A DNA stretch of 64,000 bases from Ophioderma brevispina. Taxonomy: Eukaryota > Echinodermata > Ophiuroidea > Amphilepidida > Ophiodermatidae. The notes under the pieces are model-generated. The model did not search any database, was not told the origin of the DNA, and saw only the letters and a list, made by a program, of their open reading frames with translations. The stretch spans positions 1 to 64,000 of the forward strand of contig JAMKCH010002939.1 of assembly GCA_023653785.1 (NCBI GenBank), read 5' to 3'. Both the position numbers and the translations under genes were made by a program. Of the stretch, positions 37,345 through 48,120 are shown one piece after another. Positions within the stretch are counted from its first letter, which is position 1. Every line of letters begins with the position of its first letter.

Positions 37345-38284
37345 TAGGTTTTCCCGGCCAATTTCGCAATTTAGGGTTCAATTTTATAAAAGGGACATTC
37401 GTTTTCGTGCGAAATTGAACGATGATGTATATTGTTTTTCAATTAAGCAAAACGTCATTCGATTTCGTTAAAGGAGCATTCGAACGCGTAGAATGGTCGG
37501 CCAATTGCGTAACTAGCTCAATCGATTTCAATTGGATTAGCTTTGCGATTCAATTCATGTTTTCTATTCGCCATTGAGAGATAACAAAAATGAAAAATGT
37601 TCTTTTGAATTAGCAATATTTTGCGTTTAATCATTATAGTCAGGGGAAACTCATTCCTTCTGGAATTAAAATCCTTTAAAAAAGCAAAAAACATAAAAAA
37701 CAAAAAACAACAGTTAGACCTTCTAAGGAATGGATCGTGATTAAAGATAAAAAGTATTAATTTGAAAGTTTTACATAATCATCCTAATGAGTGTAGCACA
37801 AAGATGCTTATAATTAAAACACGGTGGCCTTTAAAAGATATGATCATATCAATGCTGAGCATGATTATATATATGAAATGAGATTTTTATTTTAAAAATG
37901 TACATTCTAATTTGACGATTCAAATAATCATGTAAATGAAAATAGCCGCCATCAAGACAAGTGTTTAGTGTGTTCGAAGAGTTTGAAAGCACGTTTTAAA
38001 TTGGTCCAGCCGTTTGGATAGTGGAATAAAAAATGTGCACTAAATTGGCCATAAAATTAATTAATGTGGTCACTGACAACATTTGGAGACGTTTTTGCTC
38101 AAAACATCAAAAGAGAACATTTCATGGGCAAAACATATGTACTTTCATAAATCTCAAGTTTGATGGAGTGAAGTGGGTGACGGGGTCATATATCGGATCA
38201 CCCACCTTAACCCCACCCCCCCCTATTTTTTTCAATTACATTACTGTACATGACGAATTAAATTTGCCAGAAAAAATATAGGCC

Positions 38285-38530
38285 TATACACTGTAAAAAA
38301 TACTGTAAATTTTACAGGAAAATCCTGGCAGCAATTCTGCCAACAAATTACCGTAAAAATTATAGTATACTGTAAAAATTAATTTAATCAAACCAATAAA
38401 AAACATATATATTTGGTGAATTATTATAGAGATGGTAAATGTGTGGAGAATAAAAAAGCACTGACGAACACCCTAACTTTGTAGGCCTATCAACAATTTT
38501 TACGGTGCCTATACTGTAAAATTTATAGTT
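38285..38530. repeat. ACTGTAAAA-rich repeat, possible MITE fragment
   Basis: ACACTGTAAAAAATACTGTA at 38288 begins a stretch with repeated ACTGTAAAA/TTTTACAG words and GGCAGCAATTCTGCC. It ends around a second ACTGTAAAATTTATAG at 38512. The start is like that of the 61642-62006 element, but the right terminus is unclear. Confidence 0.5.
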
Positions 38531-38706
38531 TTTTTTAAAAAAAACTAAATTATATGTGTGTCCTGAAGATATGAAATTTCCTAAAAGTTGTTTTGACATG
38601 TTTTACCAAAATAGATATTTTACTGATTTTATCATTGTAGGTCTACTAAACGTAAACGTATATTGTAGGTCATAACGTAACATAATTAAATGCATAATCG
38701 CCAATT

Positions 38707-39046
38707 AGAATAATAATATAATAACGGAGCATTTATATGGCGCTCTACAAAGCACACAGCGCCTCACAATTATTATTACGCCGCCTTCAAGAAATCGTCA
38801 CGACCATTTCGCTTCATTTAAGTGGCTGCTCGAAGACATGCTTACAAGCGCACAAGCCTATCAGCCGTTGAAGTAATATTCCAATAGAGCTACCATAGTA
38901 TTTCGCTTGGGTGGGTGAACGAGGCAATTGAGACTAAGTGTCTTGCCCAGGGACGCAAACACGTTGACCATAGTGGGGCTCGAACTCACGATTTTCACGG
39001 TCTATTGGTCACGAGTCCTGCACTTTTCCGCTAGACCACACGCGCT
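38707..39046 (-). mobile_element. tRNA-derived SINE with ATT-rich tail
   Basis: The minus strand starts with a tRNA-like head: box A TGGTCTAGCGG and box B GAGTTCGAGCCCC at the right spacing. A body with CCTGGGCAAGACACTTAGTC follows, and a 3' end AGCGCCATATAAATGCTCC runs into an ATT/TAT tail. That body and tail are typical of SINEs in echinoderms and other invertebrate deuterostomes, with the tail mimicking a CR1-like LINE 3' end. Transcription would start from the internal pol III promoter. Confidence 0.88.
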
Positions 39047-39212
39047 CTCAAATAGAATAGCAATACACGAAATTGAAAATCAACCCTACATTGTTTCGCA
39101 CCGTTCTTGTTTACGTATAACGAAAAAAGTTAATGATTTTCGAAATAAATGCGAAATGGCGAAATTGAAAGCATAACGGCGAACTTGCACTAGATTATCC
39201 AAAACAGATATT

Positions 39213-39562
39213 TTAAAGGTGCAACGAGAAGGATTTTGAGGCACCCGAATATTGTGTCATAATAGTAATTTCATATAGATTAGACACTCAATAGATTTCT
39301 TGCCTTGTATTGCGTACAGAAATATCTTAAAAGAGAGAAAAAGGCGATTTTGATGTTATATTTCAATGTAAAACCATAGGTGAATTTCGTATTTGCTCCT
39401 ATACGAAATTAGAAATTTCACAATTTTGTACCAAAGAAACCTTTCTCATCTTAATCCTTTCAGATTGGGATATTTTTGATGGAAAGCTTTACATTCATGG
39501 CAAAAAATCAGTAATTTCGATTTTTAGGGACACCTGATATGAAATCTCTCGTTGCCCTTTAA
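39213..39562. mobile_element. TTAA MITE, family 3 (AGGTGCAACGAGA), copy a
   Basis: TTAAAGGTGCAACGAGA on the left and TCTCGTTGCCCTTTAA on the right, with TTAA at both borders and an A/T-rich 342-bp interior (GAGGCACCCGAATATTG, GCTCCTATACGAAATTAG). It lies inside the composite element at 37345-39755. Confidence 0.9.
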
Positions 39563-39837
39563 CTATGTCCCCTATGGGGCTTCGTACATAAGCTAACGGT
39601 TATGCTGTACAACGAAATTAATTGACGAGAAATGGAATAGAGTGCTCATAGTCGAAATGTACTTAGGATTTAGTCCGATAAGCCCAAAACGTGCGAAAAT
39701 TGATGCCAAATTATTTTTTGGTTGATAAAAGTGCGAAATTGGCCGGGAAAATCTATAAAATACACCCAAACCCCAAATATTGCACTAATTCAGAACCGAA
39801 AGAAAACAGGCCTTAATTAAGACAGAACTCCGCTCTG

Positions 39838-40240
39838 TTATAATGGCATGATCCATCAGATGTTTTTGATGGCCTTTCTAAACTGGGCCAGATTGGTGAC
39901 CTGCTTGATAGAATTTGGTAATGAATTCCAGTGTTTAATGCCACTATAAAAAAAAGTGTGACTAACATTACCATCATTCCTGGGAACAAAAAAAATATAT
40001 AGGCTAACCTGGTACCATATTTTATGCAGGAATTTTGTACGTGTAACATTGGAATTTAGGTAACCCGGGGCCTTTTCATGAAAAACCTGATTCAGTTTCA
40101 TTTGGATCACCCTATCATGCACCGACAACATATCAATTTTATTCCGATCTGCCTGAACTGTGTGCAGTTGGGCCATTTGGTGCAATTCCGTGACCGTGGA
40201 GAGCAGAGCACCATTTCTCAGTGGATTTGTCTTCTATGAA
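39838..40240 (-). pseudogene. C-terminal end of a second LINE RT ORF
   Basis: The minus strand has about 130 open codons ending at the stop near 39856. They carry LLSTVTELHQMAQ, DMLSVHDRV, KAPGYLNSN, NVSHTFFYSGIKHWNSLPNS and FRKAIKN. The FY..IKHWNSLP..I pattern followed by a short FKKAL-like tail is the usual C-terminus of jockey/CR1-like RT proteins after the thumb. Upstream catalytic parts are missing, because the sequence runs straight into the large palindrome at 40164-41056. A second partial copy of the same stretch (TFTELLQMTQ) is read on the plus strand at 41005-41050. It is a fragment, not a gene. Confidence 0.82.
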
Positions 40241-41056
40241 GGTTAATGAACAAATTTAGCGGGGTGCCCCTCGAGAAAGTGTGGGCGGAATCCCAAAGGG
40301 GGAAAATTCATAATACAGGGGTCAAAAATGAAAAATGCTTGGATTGCTGTAAAAAGGTGACTAAAGTGTTTCTCTTGTTACAGGGATTAAAAAAGTTGTA
40401 GTTTGTACTACCTACAAGGTATGGTTACCGAGTTATAAGACAAAATTCGTCAAATGTCAAAGGTCATCACCAAAGGTTAAATCCTCAATATTGCACCGAT
40501 TTCTTCAAAAATGGTCTCAAATTGTTAACCTTTCCACAGGGATTGCAGCAAAAGTAGTTGACACTCTCATTTGTATTTTGTTTATCGAGATAAATGACAA
40601 ACAAGGTCAACCCCATTGACCTCTATTGATCTCCGAATTTTAAAAATATGTTAGATGGTGCAAAATGTTTTTGTTGCAGTCTCTGAGGAAAGATGAACAA
40701 TTTGAACCATAATTGAAGAAATCGGAGCAATATTTTAGATTTAACCTTTCGTGATGACCTTTGACATTTGACGATTTTTGTGTTATATCTCCATAAGCAT
40801 AAGTTGTAAGTAGTACAAATATACCTTTTTTAATCCTTTGGACATAGCACAAACACTTGGTTCCCTTTTACAGCAGTCCAAGCCATTTTTCATTTTTGAC
40901 ACCTGTATTATGAATTTTCCCCCTCCAGGATTCCGCCCACACTTTAGAGGGGCACCCCCGCTAAATTTGTTCATTAGCTTTCATAGAAGACAAATCCACT
41001 GAAAAATGCTCTGCTCTCCACGTTCACGGAATTGCTCCAAATGACCCAACTAGAGT
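40164..41056. mobile_element. Large palindrome (inverted repeat, about 430-bp arms)
   Basis: The left arm (about 40164-40590) and right arm (about 40630-41056) are inverted copies. Pairs include AATTTAGCGGGGTGCCCCTC with GAGGGGCACCCCCGCTAAATT, GTGTGGGCGGAATCC with GGATTCCGCCCACAC, and GTCAAAGGTCATCACC with its counterpart near 40750. The outer 70 bp of both arms encode the same LINE C-terminal peptide, so the inverted duplication includes host LINE sequence. The middle mentions no ORF. It is either a foldback transposon or an inverted duplication formed at a LINE copy. Confidence 0.8.
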
Positions 41057-41117
41057 GTCGAGGTCCCATATCCAAAATGAACCACCAATTATTTTGTATG
41101 CGTTCGAAGTCTGTTTC

Positions 41118-41400
41118 TTAAAGGGGAATGACCGATTTATGTCTATAAATTTTTCCTCTTGATCGAATGGCATTCCTCCAAAACCACATCTGAGTTTGCA
41201 TCATATTTCACACGTTTTTTGTGAAAAAGTGGAGATAAAAACGTGATTTGTAATCCAAAATGGGGCATATTTTCGCTCATAAATCAAACAAGCATCCTTT
41301 AGCCCTAAGATTCACAGGGTAAATGAGAAAAATAGTAGCTTTCTACTGATACAACATATGGGTACCTGGAGACGAGACTTAGCGATCGGACCATGGACCC
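41118..41400. repeat. Dispersed repeat A, copy 3
   Basis: TTAAAGGGGAATGACCGATT at the start and AGCGATCGGACCATGGACCC at the end, with AAAACGTGATTTGTAATCC and GGGTAAATGAGAAA inside. It is followed by a 17-base G run at 41402-41418. Confidence 0.72.
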
Positions 41401-41585
41401 GTGGGGGGGGGGGGGGGGCACGTCAGAGATTTTGGCCCGAATTCATGCTCCAGGCCAGGACCAGTCTTATTATCTCTAAGGCAGCGATCAATATTATTCT
41501 ACTTTCAGGCCACAAACTCTGAGTGTTTTATGCTTCCAATTCCAACTCTAAAATACAAATAGAATAATAAACTAAATTTTGTTCC

Positions 41586-41664
41586 CCTTTGAGTGGGATT
41601 CGAACCCACGACCTTTAGATAACAAGATAGCGCCCATTACCAGACACACGCCACGCAATTCCGA
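41586..41664 (-). tRNA. tRNA-like sequence, probably a SINE head or tRNA pseudogene
   Basis: The minus strand has a perfect T-arm, GTGGGTTCGAATCCCAC, and a box-A-like TGGCGTGTGTCTGG about 40 nt upstream. I could not draw a convincing acceptor stem or anticodon arm, so a working tRNA is unlikely. The downstream sequence does not show the body of the SINE at 38707-39046. Confidence 0.45.
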
Positions 41665-41824
41665 GCCGGCAGGAAGTCGTTCTTTGTAATACTTCAATAT
41701 AACCATTAACGGAATAAAGCGCCACACATAAACGTAATGAATAGCGCCCCTATGAGACGGAGTTGAAAATACTGCTCCTGGAGCATATTGAATTGGGCCA
41801 AAATCTCCAAGAATCAGAGAGGGG

Positions 41825-42125
41825 GTAGGACATACCAACTAACAGCCACAGCGAATTCAAAACTGCATCAATTTCCGGGTGCTAGTCGTTTCAAAGACTA
41901 ACGGTAGGAGGGGCTCTTACGCATATCGAACGGTTACACACGAAACAGAAATTGAACTTTAAAAAGACTAGGTATGGTCACGATATTTAAATCTAAATGA
42001 CCGTTATTGGAAATACACTGATTTTGCCGCGGGGTTAATCCACTTATCCCGACGGATTTTGAAGTCAATAAGTTTTCTTTAATTATCATGATATTACTAA
42101 GACTTTTGAACAAAGGTTTAAGAGA
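41825..42125 (+). repeat. Dispersed repeat B, copy 1
   Basis: GCGAATTCAAAACTGCATCA, AAAGACTAACGGTAGGAGG, ATGACCGTTATTGGAAATAC and CATGATATTACTAAGACTTT occur in order. The same words occur in reverse complement at 54593-54903, and part of them at 62770-62875. Confidence 0.78.
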
Positions 42126-42129
42126 TGAT

Positions 42130-43690
42130 TTGTATGTCATGAACCGAGACTGCCATAGTTAATACACGTAGACAATTTCTAAATTGCCGTTAGAAATCCC
42201 AATGACCAAATCGAGCAAAAATCGTGCCTACCCCTGCATGGACCTTTACAATGTTGTGAGAGAGAGGAATAATCAAAATAACCACATAATAAGAGCAATT
42301 GCTATAAGAATGCAGATTTCCCCTTAGACCGTATTCAATAGCCAGCCATGTTGGTGGACAAGATAGAACATGCCAGTACGACAATACATTAACCTGTCAA
42401 TGATCCCTGTTGCAATCGCAAACATTGGATCGATAACACTTGAATGTATTGTAGTCTGAATGTATGCATTGTGTCCACCAACATGTCTGGTGGCTGACGT
42501 TCATATGAATAGGTCTATTATGCTGTGATAAGTAATGGTAGTTTGCAGTGTTAAAGGAAGTTAGTTAAAATAATAATAATAATTGGGGGTGTTTTCATAC
42601 TGATACTTCAATTGAAACACCACCCCCACACCACTCTCTTTGAGTGAAATGATTGTATTTAGGTCAACATTTATTTACTGACTTCATTACTATACATTGT
42701 GTGAAGACCATAAACTTTTTTTTACCTGTGGCCATTAAAAGGTACTATTAAAATAATTCATATACTCGCACAGTATGAATGGAAAGACCTAACTTTTAAT
42801 TAGGTATCATTATTTTGAATCTCCTATAGACTATTCAATATCATCTGAGAGAGGAGGCAACATTTAGTTTGTTGTTAGTGAATGAAAAAATCAATGCAGT
42901 AGCGTGAAGAATGGTGTCATATATGACAGTTGTCCGTGGTGATTGAGTGTCCTCCCACCCATATGTTACGTGGTTCTCATGTAGTGCGTAACGCATCATG
43001 TGTTTCAGCACTGTACTACTCAATGGCCTCGTCTACAAGGTCACGGTTTATTCCGTAACTGTTGCTATGGTAGATAGGAACACTCTCTCATGGGGGACAC
43101 TTTCAGTTTCTTTACACTTATCGGCATCTTTAGGTGCTATGTGTAGAGGTCAAAGATGAAAGGTCTTTTCACAGGGTTATAGGGGTATATAGTGTGTCCC
43201 CCAAAAACGTAACACTTGGTGCTAGCCGCCATAAGCTTTGAACAAAACCACTTAGCTGCTTGTTCTATGTTGTAAAGTAACATAGGACTCTTAGCTAATG
43301 TCCAAGAAAAAATCATGATACAGTCAATAATTTTTAAGATATGACCCCCAACAATCAAGTAACCCGCAGGACCCATTTTACACTCGTATAACTACAAGAA
43401 TAACACTGAAGAACAAAATGGCAAATTCAATTTTGATTGCAATCAATATTTAATTGGTCAATTTTATTGCAAAACAACTTCTACTTGATCAAATAACTGC
43501 ATTTACATAATTATTATTAAATTGGTGATGATAAAGCATTAATTTATTGGTGATAAAATACATTTCAAGATGATATATAAGATAAAACTGAAAGTCATCG
43601 ACAAACTCCACATTACATAAAATTAAAAATGCGTTGGGTTGATTAGCTCTAATCCAATGCTGTCTAATTTGGTCAACCCGTGTTTGTTGG
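42130..43690. other. No gene seen
   Basis: AT-rich sequence with short frames only; no terminal repeats recognised. Confidence 0.5.
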
Positions 43691-43700
43691 TTATGTATAG

Positions 43701-43898
43701 GATAAGGCATGAGTGGAGTGCATTCGGGGATATAATTGCATGGTTGGACGCATTAATAAATTAACATATGCATTAGCGGGGCCACTGTGAGCACGAGCGC
43801 TTTAGCGCGAGTGCTCACAGTGGCCCCGCTTATCCATAGTTATTAATGCGTCCAACCATACAATTATATCCCCGAATGCACTCCACTCATGCCTTATC
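43701..43898. mobile_element. 198-bp near-perfect palindrome (foldback MITE)
   Basis: GATAAGGCATGAGTGGAGTG at the left end pairs with CACTCCACTCATGCCTTATC at the right. The arms meet at GAGCGCTTTAGCGCG, with AGTGGCCCCGCT pairing close to the centre. Only a 10-bp AACATATGCA-type difference near 43770 breaks symmetry. Such a hairpin would extrude readily. Confidence 0.9.
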
Positions 43899-44889
43899 TG
43901 TCATAAACCACACGAGCATTATTTTATACACCATCAAAACATAAATACGATATTAATAAGTCTTTTTCTGATATATTTTGGACGACTTTTAAAAATTTAA
44001 AACTAGAAATATCGTAGTTCTACGAACTTTCCGCAACACTGGGTTGACTAACATAAAGCAGCAAGCATTGGGAGAGAAGGTGTGAAAAGTTATACAATGT
44101 AGTATTGATTGAAATTTCGATGAGTTACCAGCTCAATAATAGGTTAGCTTTTGACATAATTGCCATGATTACGATGGAAACGATCAACTTCGCAAAAACA
44201 TGACAATGCCCTTTGACAATTCAGCTCTTGGAAAAGAACTTTGCGTAAAATGTGCGTCAACATGAGCCGGGAACATGAGCCAGCTCCTGCCAAAACGTCG
44301 GGTATACGTTATGTTGCAATGAGCGTAGTATTCTCGTGTACGTTTGTAGATGTTACGTGCTCGTACCTCGTGAAGTAGATATGCGTGGTAGGATTCCAAG
44401 TACATGAGAATTAGACTAAATTTGAATAATAATGTTCTAGGGAATTTGAAAATGCATTGTTATCCAATTTTTTCTACGAACTAGAAGTTCGTAGAAAAAT
44501 GAAAATTGCTTAAAATTATGTCTTCTCGCCGTATGGCAAAAATTGAAGGAATTCGTCAAGCGGTTTTGTAGGAATCGATCAGGCAAATTGGGGCAAAAAT
44601 AATGCCGATTTAGGGATTTTTCCCATAGAACTCCAAAAGAGCTCGGCAACCTTCAAAATCTAAAATCTAGTATCTAACATCGGGTGTCCATCCCCCTGTA
44701 CTGGCGTTATAGTTTTTTAACACCATAGAAATAAGATTTCTATTTTAAAGTATGGACTCTGGAGTGAGAGTGTATCTGATTCTTTCCCCGTTCGTATTAA
44801 AGCCACATAGCCTGGGAGGTTGTGGAAATGAACGTTCTGGCCTTGGTATATTAATTGCATACCCTGGCAAGTGAACTGTTCAAGCGCTT

Positions 44890-45070
44890 TCACTTGAGGG
44901 GGAAGTCGATGCATGCGTGCTGGCGTGCATTATTAAATTCTATTGTTTAATAATATAATGCACGCTTGCCATAATTCACGCCCGATAATGCACGCATGCA
45001 TATTTAAATCGGGTCATAATGCACGCGTGCATATTCAAATTTCACTTAAGCGTGCATCCGCGAATATAAT
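44890..45070. repeat. GCATGC/TAATGCACGC palindromic repeats
   Basis: TAATGCACGC.TGC-type words recur near 44957, 44992 and 45018, with inverted copies at 44911-44935 (GCATGCGTGC, GCGTGCATTATTAAA). They give several alternative hairpins. The short ORF nearby is not recognisable. Confidence 0.7.
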
Positions 45071-45413
45071 TTCACGCGAAAACAAAGAAAAACCACTCGA
45101 AAATAATGCTCTAGTGGTTTATACATGCCTAATTCCATGTTTTAAGGGTGTTAAATGCGTGTTTATTAGCTGTTATTACCAATGGAAACATTCATATGCT
45201 AATATTTGTTGCAACACCTGTCATTTAAAGAAAAGGAAAATGGTGGATGAACTTAGAGATTCATATTGGTGGTTGAATTTCCCTTTGTCCCATCAGCCAG
45301 AGAGCAATGTCATGTGATCTCATCAATGGTTTAAAGGGCTTGATTTACTCTGATTGAACAAAGGGATGAACATAAGTCGATATTAACTTTATATTTCCAT
45401 TTGATGAACAATT

Positions 45414-45766
45414 TTAAGGCACTATCAGTGATTTGCCCAATCAGAAAATCGAAAAAATAATGACTTTTGCATGTCTGTAAAAATATAGATATCTTAACAT
45501 ACCCTGCAAGTTATAAGGCTGAAAGCAACATAATAAAGACAAAATCGGATATTTTATTATTGTCCGTACGGCCAATTTCTACAACACGTAATTGAATGGA
45601 GATTTATACCATTGAATAGTGGTGTTTTCTTACATTTTGCCATTTTACATTTAGAAAAAAATAACTTACGCGAATTCTACAGACTTATCATTTACTTTTA
45701 CTACTCCTGCAAATTAGAGTACTCCTGCATACTTTGACTCTTTTGTGCCACTGATAGTGCCTTTAA
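45414..45766. mobile_element. TTAA MITE, family 1, copy c
   Basis: TTAAGGCACTATCAGTGATT on the left and CACTGATAGTGCCTTTAA on the right, with intact TTAA on both sides. The interior matches copies a and b (CATACCCTGCAAGTTATAAG, GTCCGTACGG, CAACACGTAATTGAATGGAG). It lies about 340 bp beyond the stop codon of the first GPCR. Confidence 0.9.
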
Positions 45767-46107
45767 CAAAAAGTACAAATATGTAGCCTCTAACCTGTAA
45801 TTTCAATTTGTTGCATTTTTATCCTGCAGCTGTACTATCAAACTGGAAAAATTCAAGTTAGAAATTCTTAGTGTTTAATTTACTTCAAATTCAGATTCTG
45901 CACAAAAATTAGCTAATAAAGGGTTATTTAATGCTCATTTTCACAATTAGATTTCCATGTTGCATGCAGTTAAACCATGATAAATTCTTGAATTTTATCA
46001 TTTTTCATGGGTATTGGGTATAATGCTTATCTGAGAATGATTTTCTTCACAGTACTGCACTGTAAGAGTAGTATTGATGTGACATTTTCCTGACGATTCG
46101 ATGATGT

Positions 46108-47235
46108 CTAGTACTTGGAGATGTCTTTGCAACGACATTTCAACATCAATCCCATAACAAGTTTGAATTGCGGGTGTTTACGCAAATATATGATCGGATT
46201 CACTGAAGCACTAGCAAAGAGCAAAATACTTGTCAAAAACAACGCGGAAGGGTTTTTTGGAAAGAACACTCTCGCAATACCATTTGGAGCTACAAGAAAG
46301 AAAAACACAATCACGACAATGAAAAGATTTTTGGTGATTTCCACTTGCTGCTTGTCCAATTTTGTTTTGCGCTGGTAATTGGGCGCTGACTTTGATGACG
46401 TCTGGGGTCCATTGTTTTCAACAGATTGGCGTGACATTGCGCTCATGGCTATGTCTTCGCTTATGTCCTCGTGTTCGATAGTGGCATTTGAAGTTCCATT
46501 GTCACGTGAAGTAGTGGATTCTACTCGCATTTCATCATGCATGACAGATCGCTGTTCGTCAAAATGTCTTTTAATGTAGATCCACAACATGGAATAGCAG
46601 ACAATGATTATCACTACAGGCCCAACAGCTAATATTCCTATGATACGAGAATGAATCGCAGACGAAGGCCATTGCGCCAATCTTCCGCAACTTGGCAATG
46701 CACCCATTTCATCAAAAGCAACTAATGGCGGCAAAACGACAACGAATATTGGTATAAGCCATGTTACCATAACCATGATGCCGATTGTAATACGTGAGGT
46801 GAACACGCGTCTGTGTTTTGAGAGTGGGTTTGTAATGACGAGGTATCGATGCAGTGCAATCGCAGCGAGGTTTAAAACACTGCACACCAGAGATACAATG
46901 TATAATAATCCTGCAATATTACAGAAGGTTTCATTAGTAGTAAACAACAAGAATGGTAGAACTATACAAGACATCAAATCGCTGGTACTCTGATTAGCTA
47001 TAAAGAGATTGGTTATTGTCCGCAGCTTTTTAGACAACAGCAATGAAACGATAACGAGTCCGTTCCCGAATATTCCAAAGAACATTATCAATGCGTATAC
47101 CAGCAAGAGAAGAACAAAAGCCCCAATGCTTAACCTCCTTCCGGATGGCTCTTCAACTCCACCAGTACTGTTCGAAATTGGGATAGTAGTGGTTTCGTTT
47201 GAAAACAGTCCAAATGTATTATCTGTAGTCGTCAT
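46108..47235 (-). CDS. Intronless class A (rhodopsin-type) GPCR, copy 1, apparently intact
   Basis: A 375-residue plasma-membrane receptor with seven predicted helices. The N-terminus has sequons NET (13-15) and NST (22-24) and no cleavable signal. TM1 (about 39-63) has GN at 57-58; TM2 (77-99) has the conserved Asp86; Cys105 can pair with ECL2 Cys183. TM3 ends HRY (129-131) where most class A receptors have DRY. TM4 has Trp159 and Pro162; TM5 has Pro206 and Tyr214. A long ICL3 (222-300) is rich in Ser, Thr and acidic residues. TM6 keeps Pro317 but reads LVAPN instead of CWxP. TM7 has intact NPIIY (346-350), and the tail has a CRC cluster (367-369). The start ATG matches the start of the paralogue at 57274-58410. 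Single-exon, tandem rhodopsin-class receptors are typical of lineage-specific expansions such as those in sea urchins. Ligand and G protein cannot be told, and I do not place it in a named subfamily. Confidence 0.93.
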   Translation of the reverse strand: MTTTDNTFGLFSNETTTIPISNSTGGVEEPSGRRLSIGAFVLLLLVYALIMFFGIFGNGLVIVSLLLSKKLRTITNLFIANQSTSDLMSCIVLPFLLFTTNETFCNIAGLLYIVSLVCSVLNLAAIALHRYLVITNPLSKHRRVFTSRITIGIMVMVTWLIPIFVVVLPPLVAFDEMGALPSCGRLAQWPSSAIHSRIIGILAVGPVVIIIVCYSMLWIYIKRHFDEQRSVMHDEMRVESTTSRDNGTSNATIEHEDISEDIAMSAMSRQSVENNGPQTSSKSAPNYQRKTKLDKQQVEITKNLFIVVIVFFFLVAPNGIARVFFPKNPSALFLTSILLFASASVNPIIYLRKHPQFKLVMGLMLKCRCKDISKY

Positions 47236-48120
47236 GGTGTTCGTTGAAATTGGTTAAGCTAGAGAGATTTCTTGAACTGGAATTTAACATTTGCAGATAC
47301 TCACAACTGCTTACTATCGTTGCTAATTTCAAATCAAGTGTAGTCTGGTACTAGATGAGAAGATAAAAGACCGCTAACGAACGACAGATATACCGCTCTC
47401 TATCCCCCGGGGACTGTCCATCCATCTCCAGTCAATAATTTGTGTTACGTACTGTCCGTTTGTGCTGGAATATTACCCGAAGATTTGATGAGTGTATATT
47501 AATTAGAGAATGTTCTGATATAACACCTCTGATTCTTTGACATTGACAACTTGTAGAGAAACCGCTGTAATCAAAGGCTATCCTGGCTAATTCTTCAAAC
47601 AATATTAGTTTGGTAGAAACAGTACTGTCTTGAACGTCTTTTATGCGTGTTTACTGTATCCAGAGAAGTTGCAAATTAGAGGTCAATATATCCGTCATTT
47701 CACAACTAAAATCCAGATTCCGGCAAACAGATTCCGGTATACAAATGCCCCCGCAAATACTCAGTATAAACTCAATGAGGTCGTTAATTATCACTACAGA
47801 TAAACATTAACATCCCCGCTACACGGACTAGCTTCTCGACTGGCGTGCTTCCTAAATGCCTATGCTTTAAGTTTTTAGTGCTTGCTAGAGCAAGCGTGGT
47901 GAACTAAGAGTAATGAACAAAGCACGATTAAGAATATGGCTGCGTTTTCCTTTTATGTCCCCCATTACCGCCATATAAAATCATAAAAGCACGTGATCGC
48001 ATTAGAAATTTACTCGGTCAAATCCTATTCACATTCATGGTTGTTTACCAGTGGAGTCAATCATAAAGTTCTTTATATTAATGATATAAAACGAATCGAT
48101 GTACTCGACCCACAAAATGT
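47236..48120 (-). repeat. Upstream flank of GPCR copy 1, shared with copy 2
   Basis: This flank aligns with 58411-59250. Shared blocks include the stretch just before the ATG (GTGTTCGTTGAAA), a TTTGCAGATAC block, TAGTCTGGTAC, an ACATCCCCGC block and GGTTGTTTACCA near 48041 and 59179. It presumably contains the 5' UTR and promoter. Homology past any plausible transcription start argues against retrocopying. I could not assign a TATA box or a transcription start. Confidence 0.65.

Larger units (their letters stand above)
37345..39755. mobile_element. TA-flanked composite TIR element, 2.41 kb
   Basis: TAGGTTTTCCCGGCCAATTT at 37345 and its inverted copy (AAATTGGCCGGGAAAATCTA) ending at 39755, each flanked by TA. 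Subterminal sequence on both sides repeats GCGAAATTGA-like words. Inside lie a SINE (38707-39046), a family 3 TTAA MITE (39213-39562) and an ACTGTAAAA-rich repeat (38285-38530). Removing these leaves perhaps 1.4 kb with no transposase. Confidence 0.82.

Noticed and set aside
37152..37361. Membrane protein with repeated IYLF residues
   Set aside because: It is a translation of the (AAAT)n microsatellite.
41586..41664. A functional tRNA gene
   Set aside because: Only the T-arm is perfect; the acceptor stem and anticodon arm do not pair convincingly.
46115..47257. Several plus-strand open frames across the first GPCR
   Set aside because: They are antisense shadows of the receptor, and the same shadows recur across the second copy.
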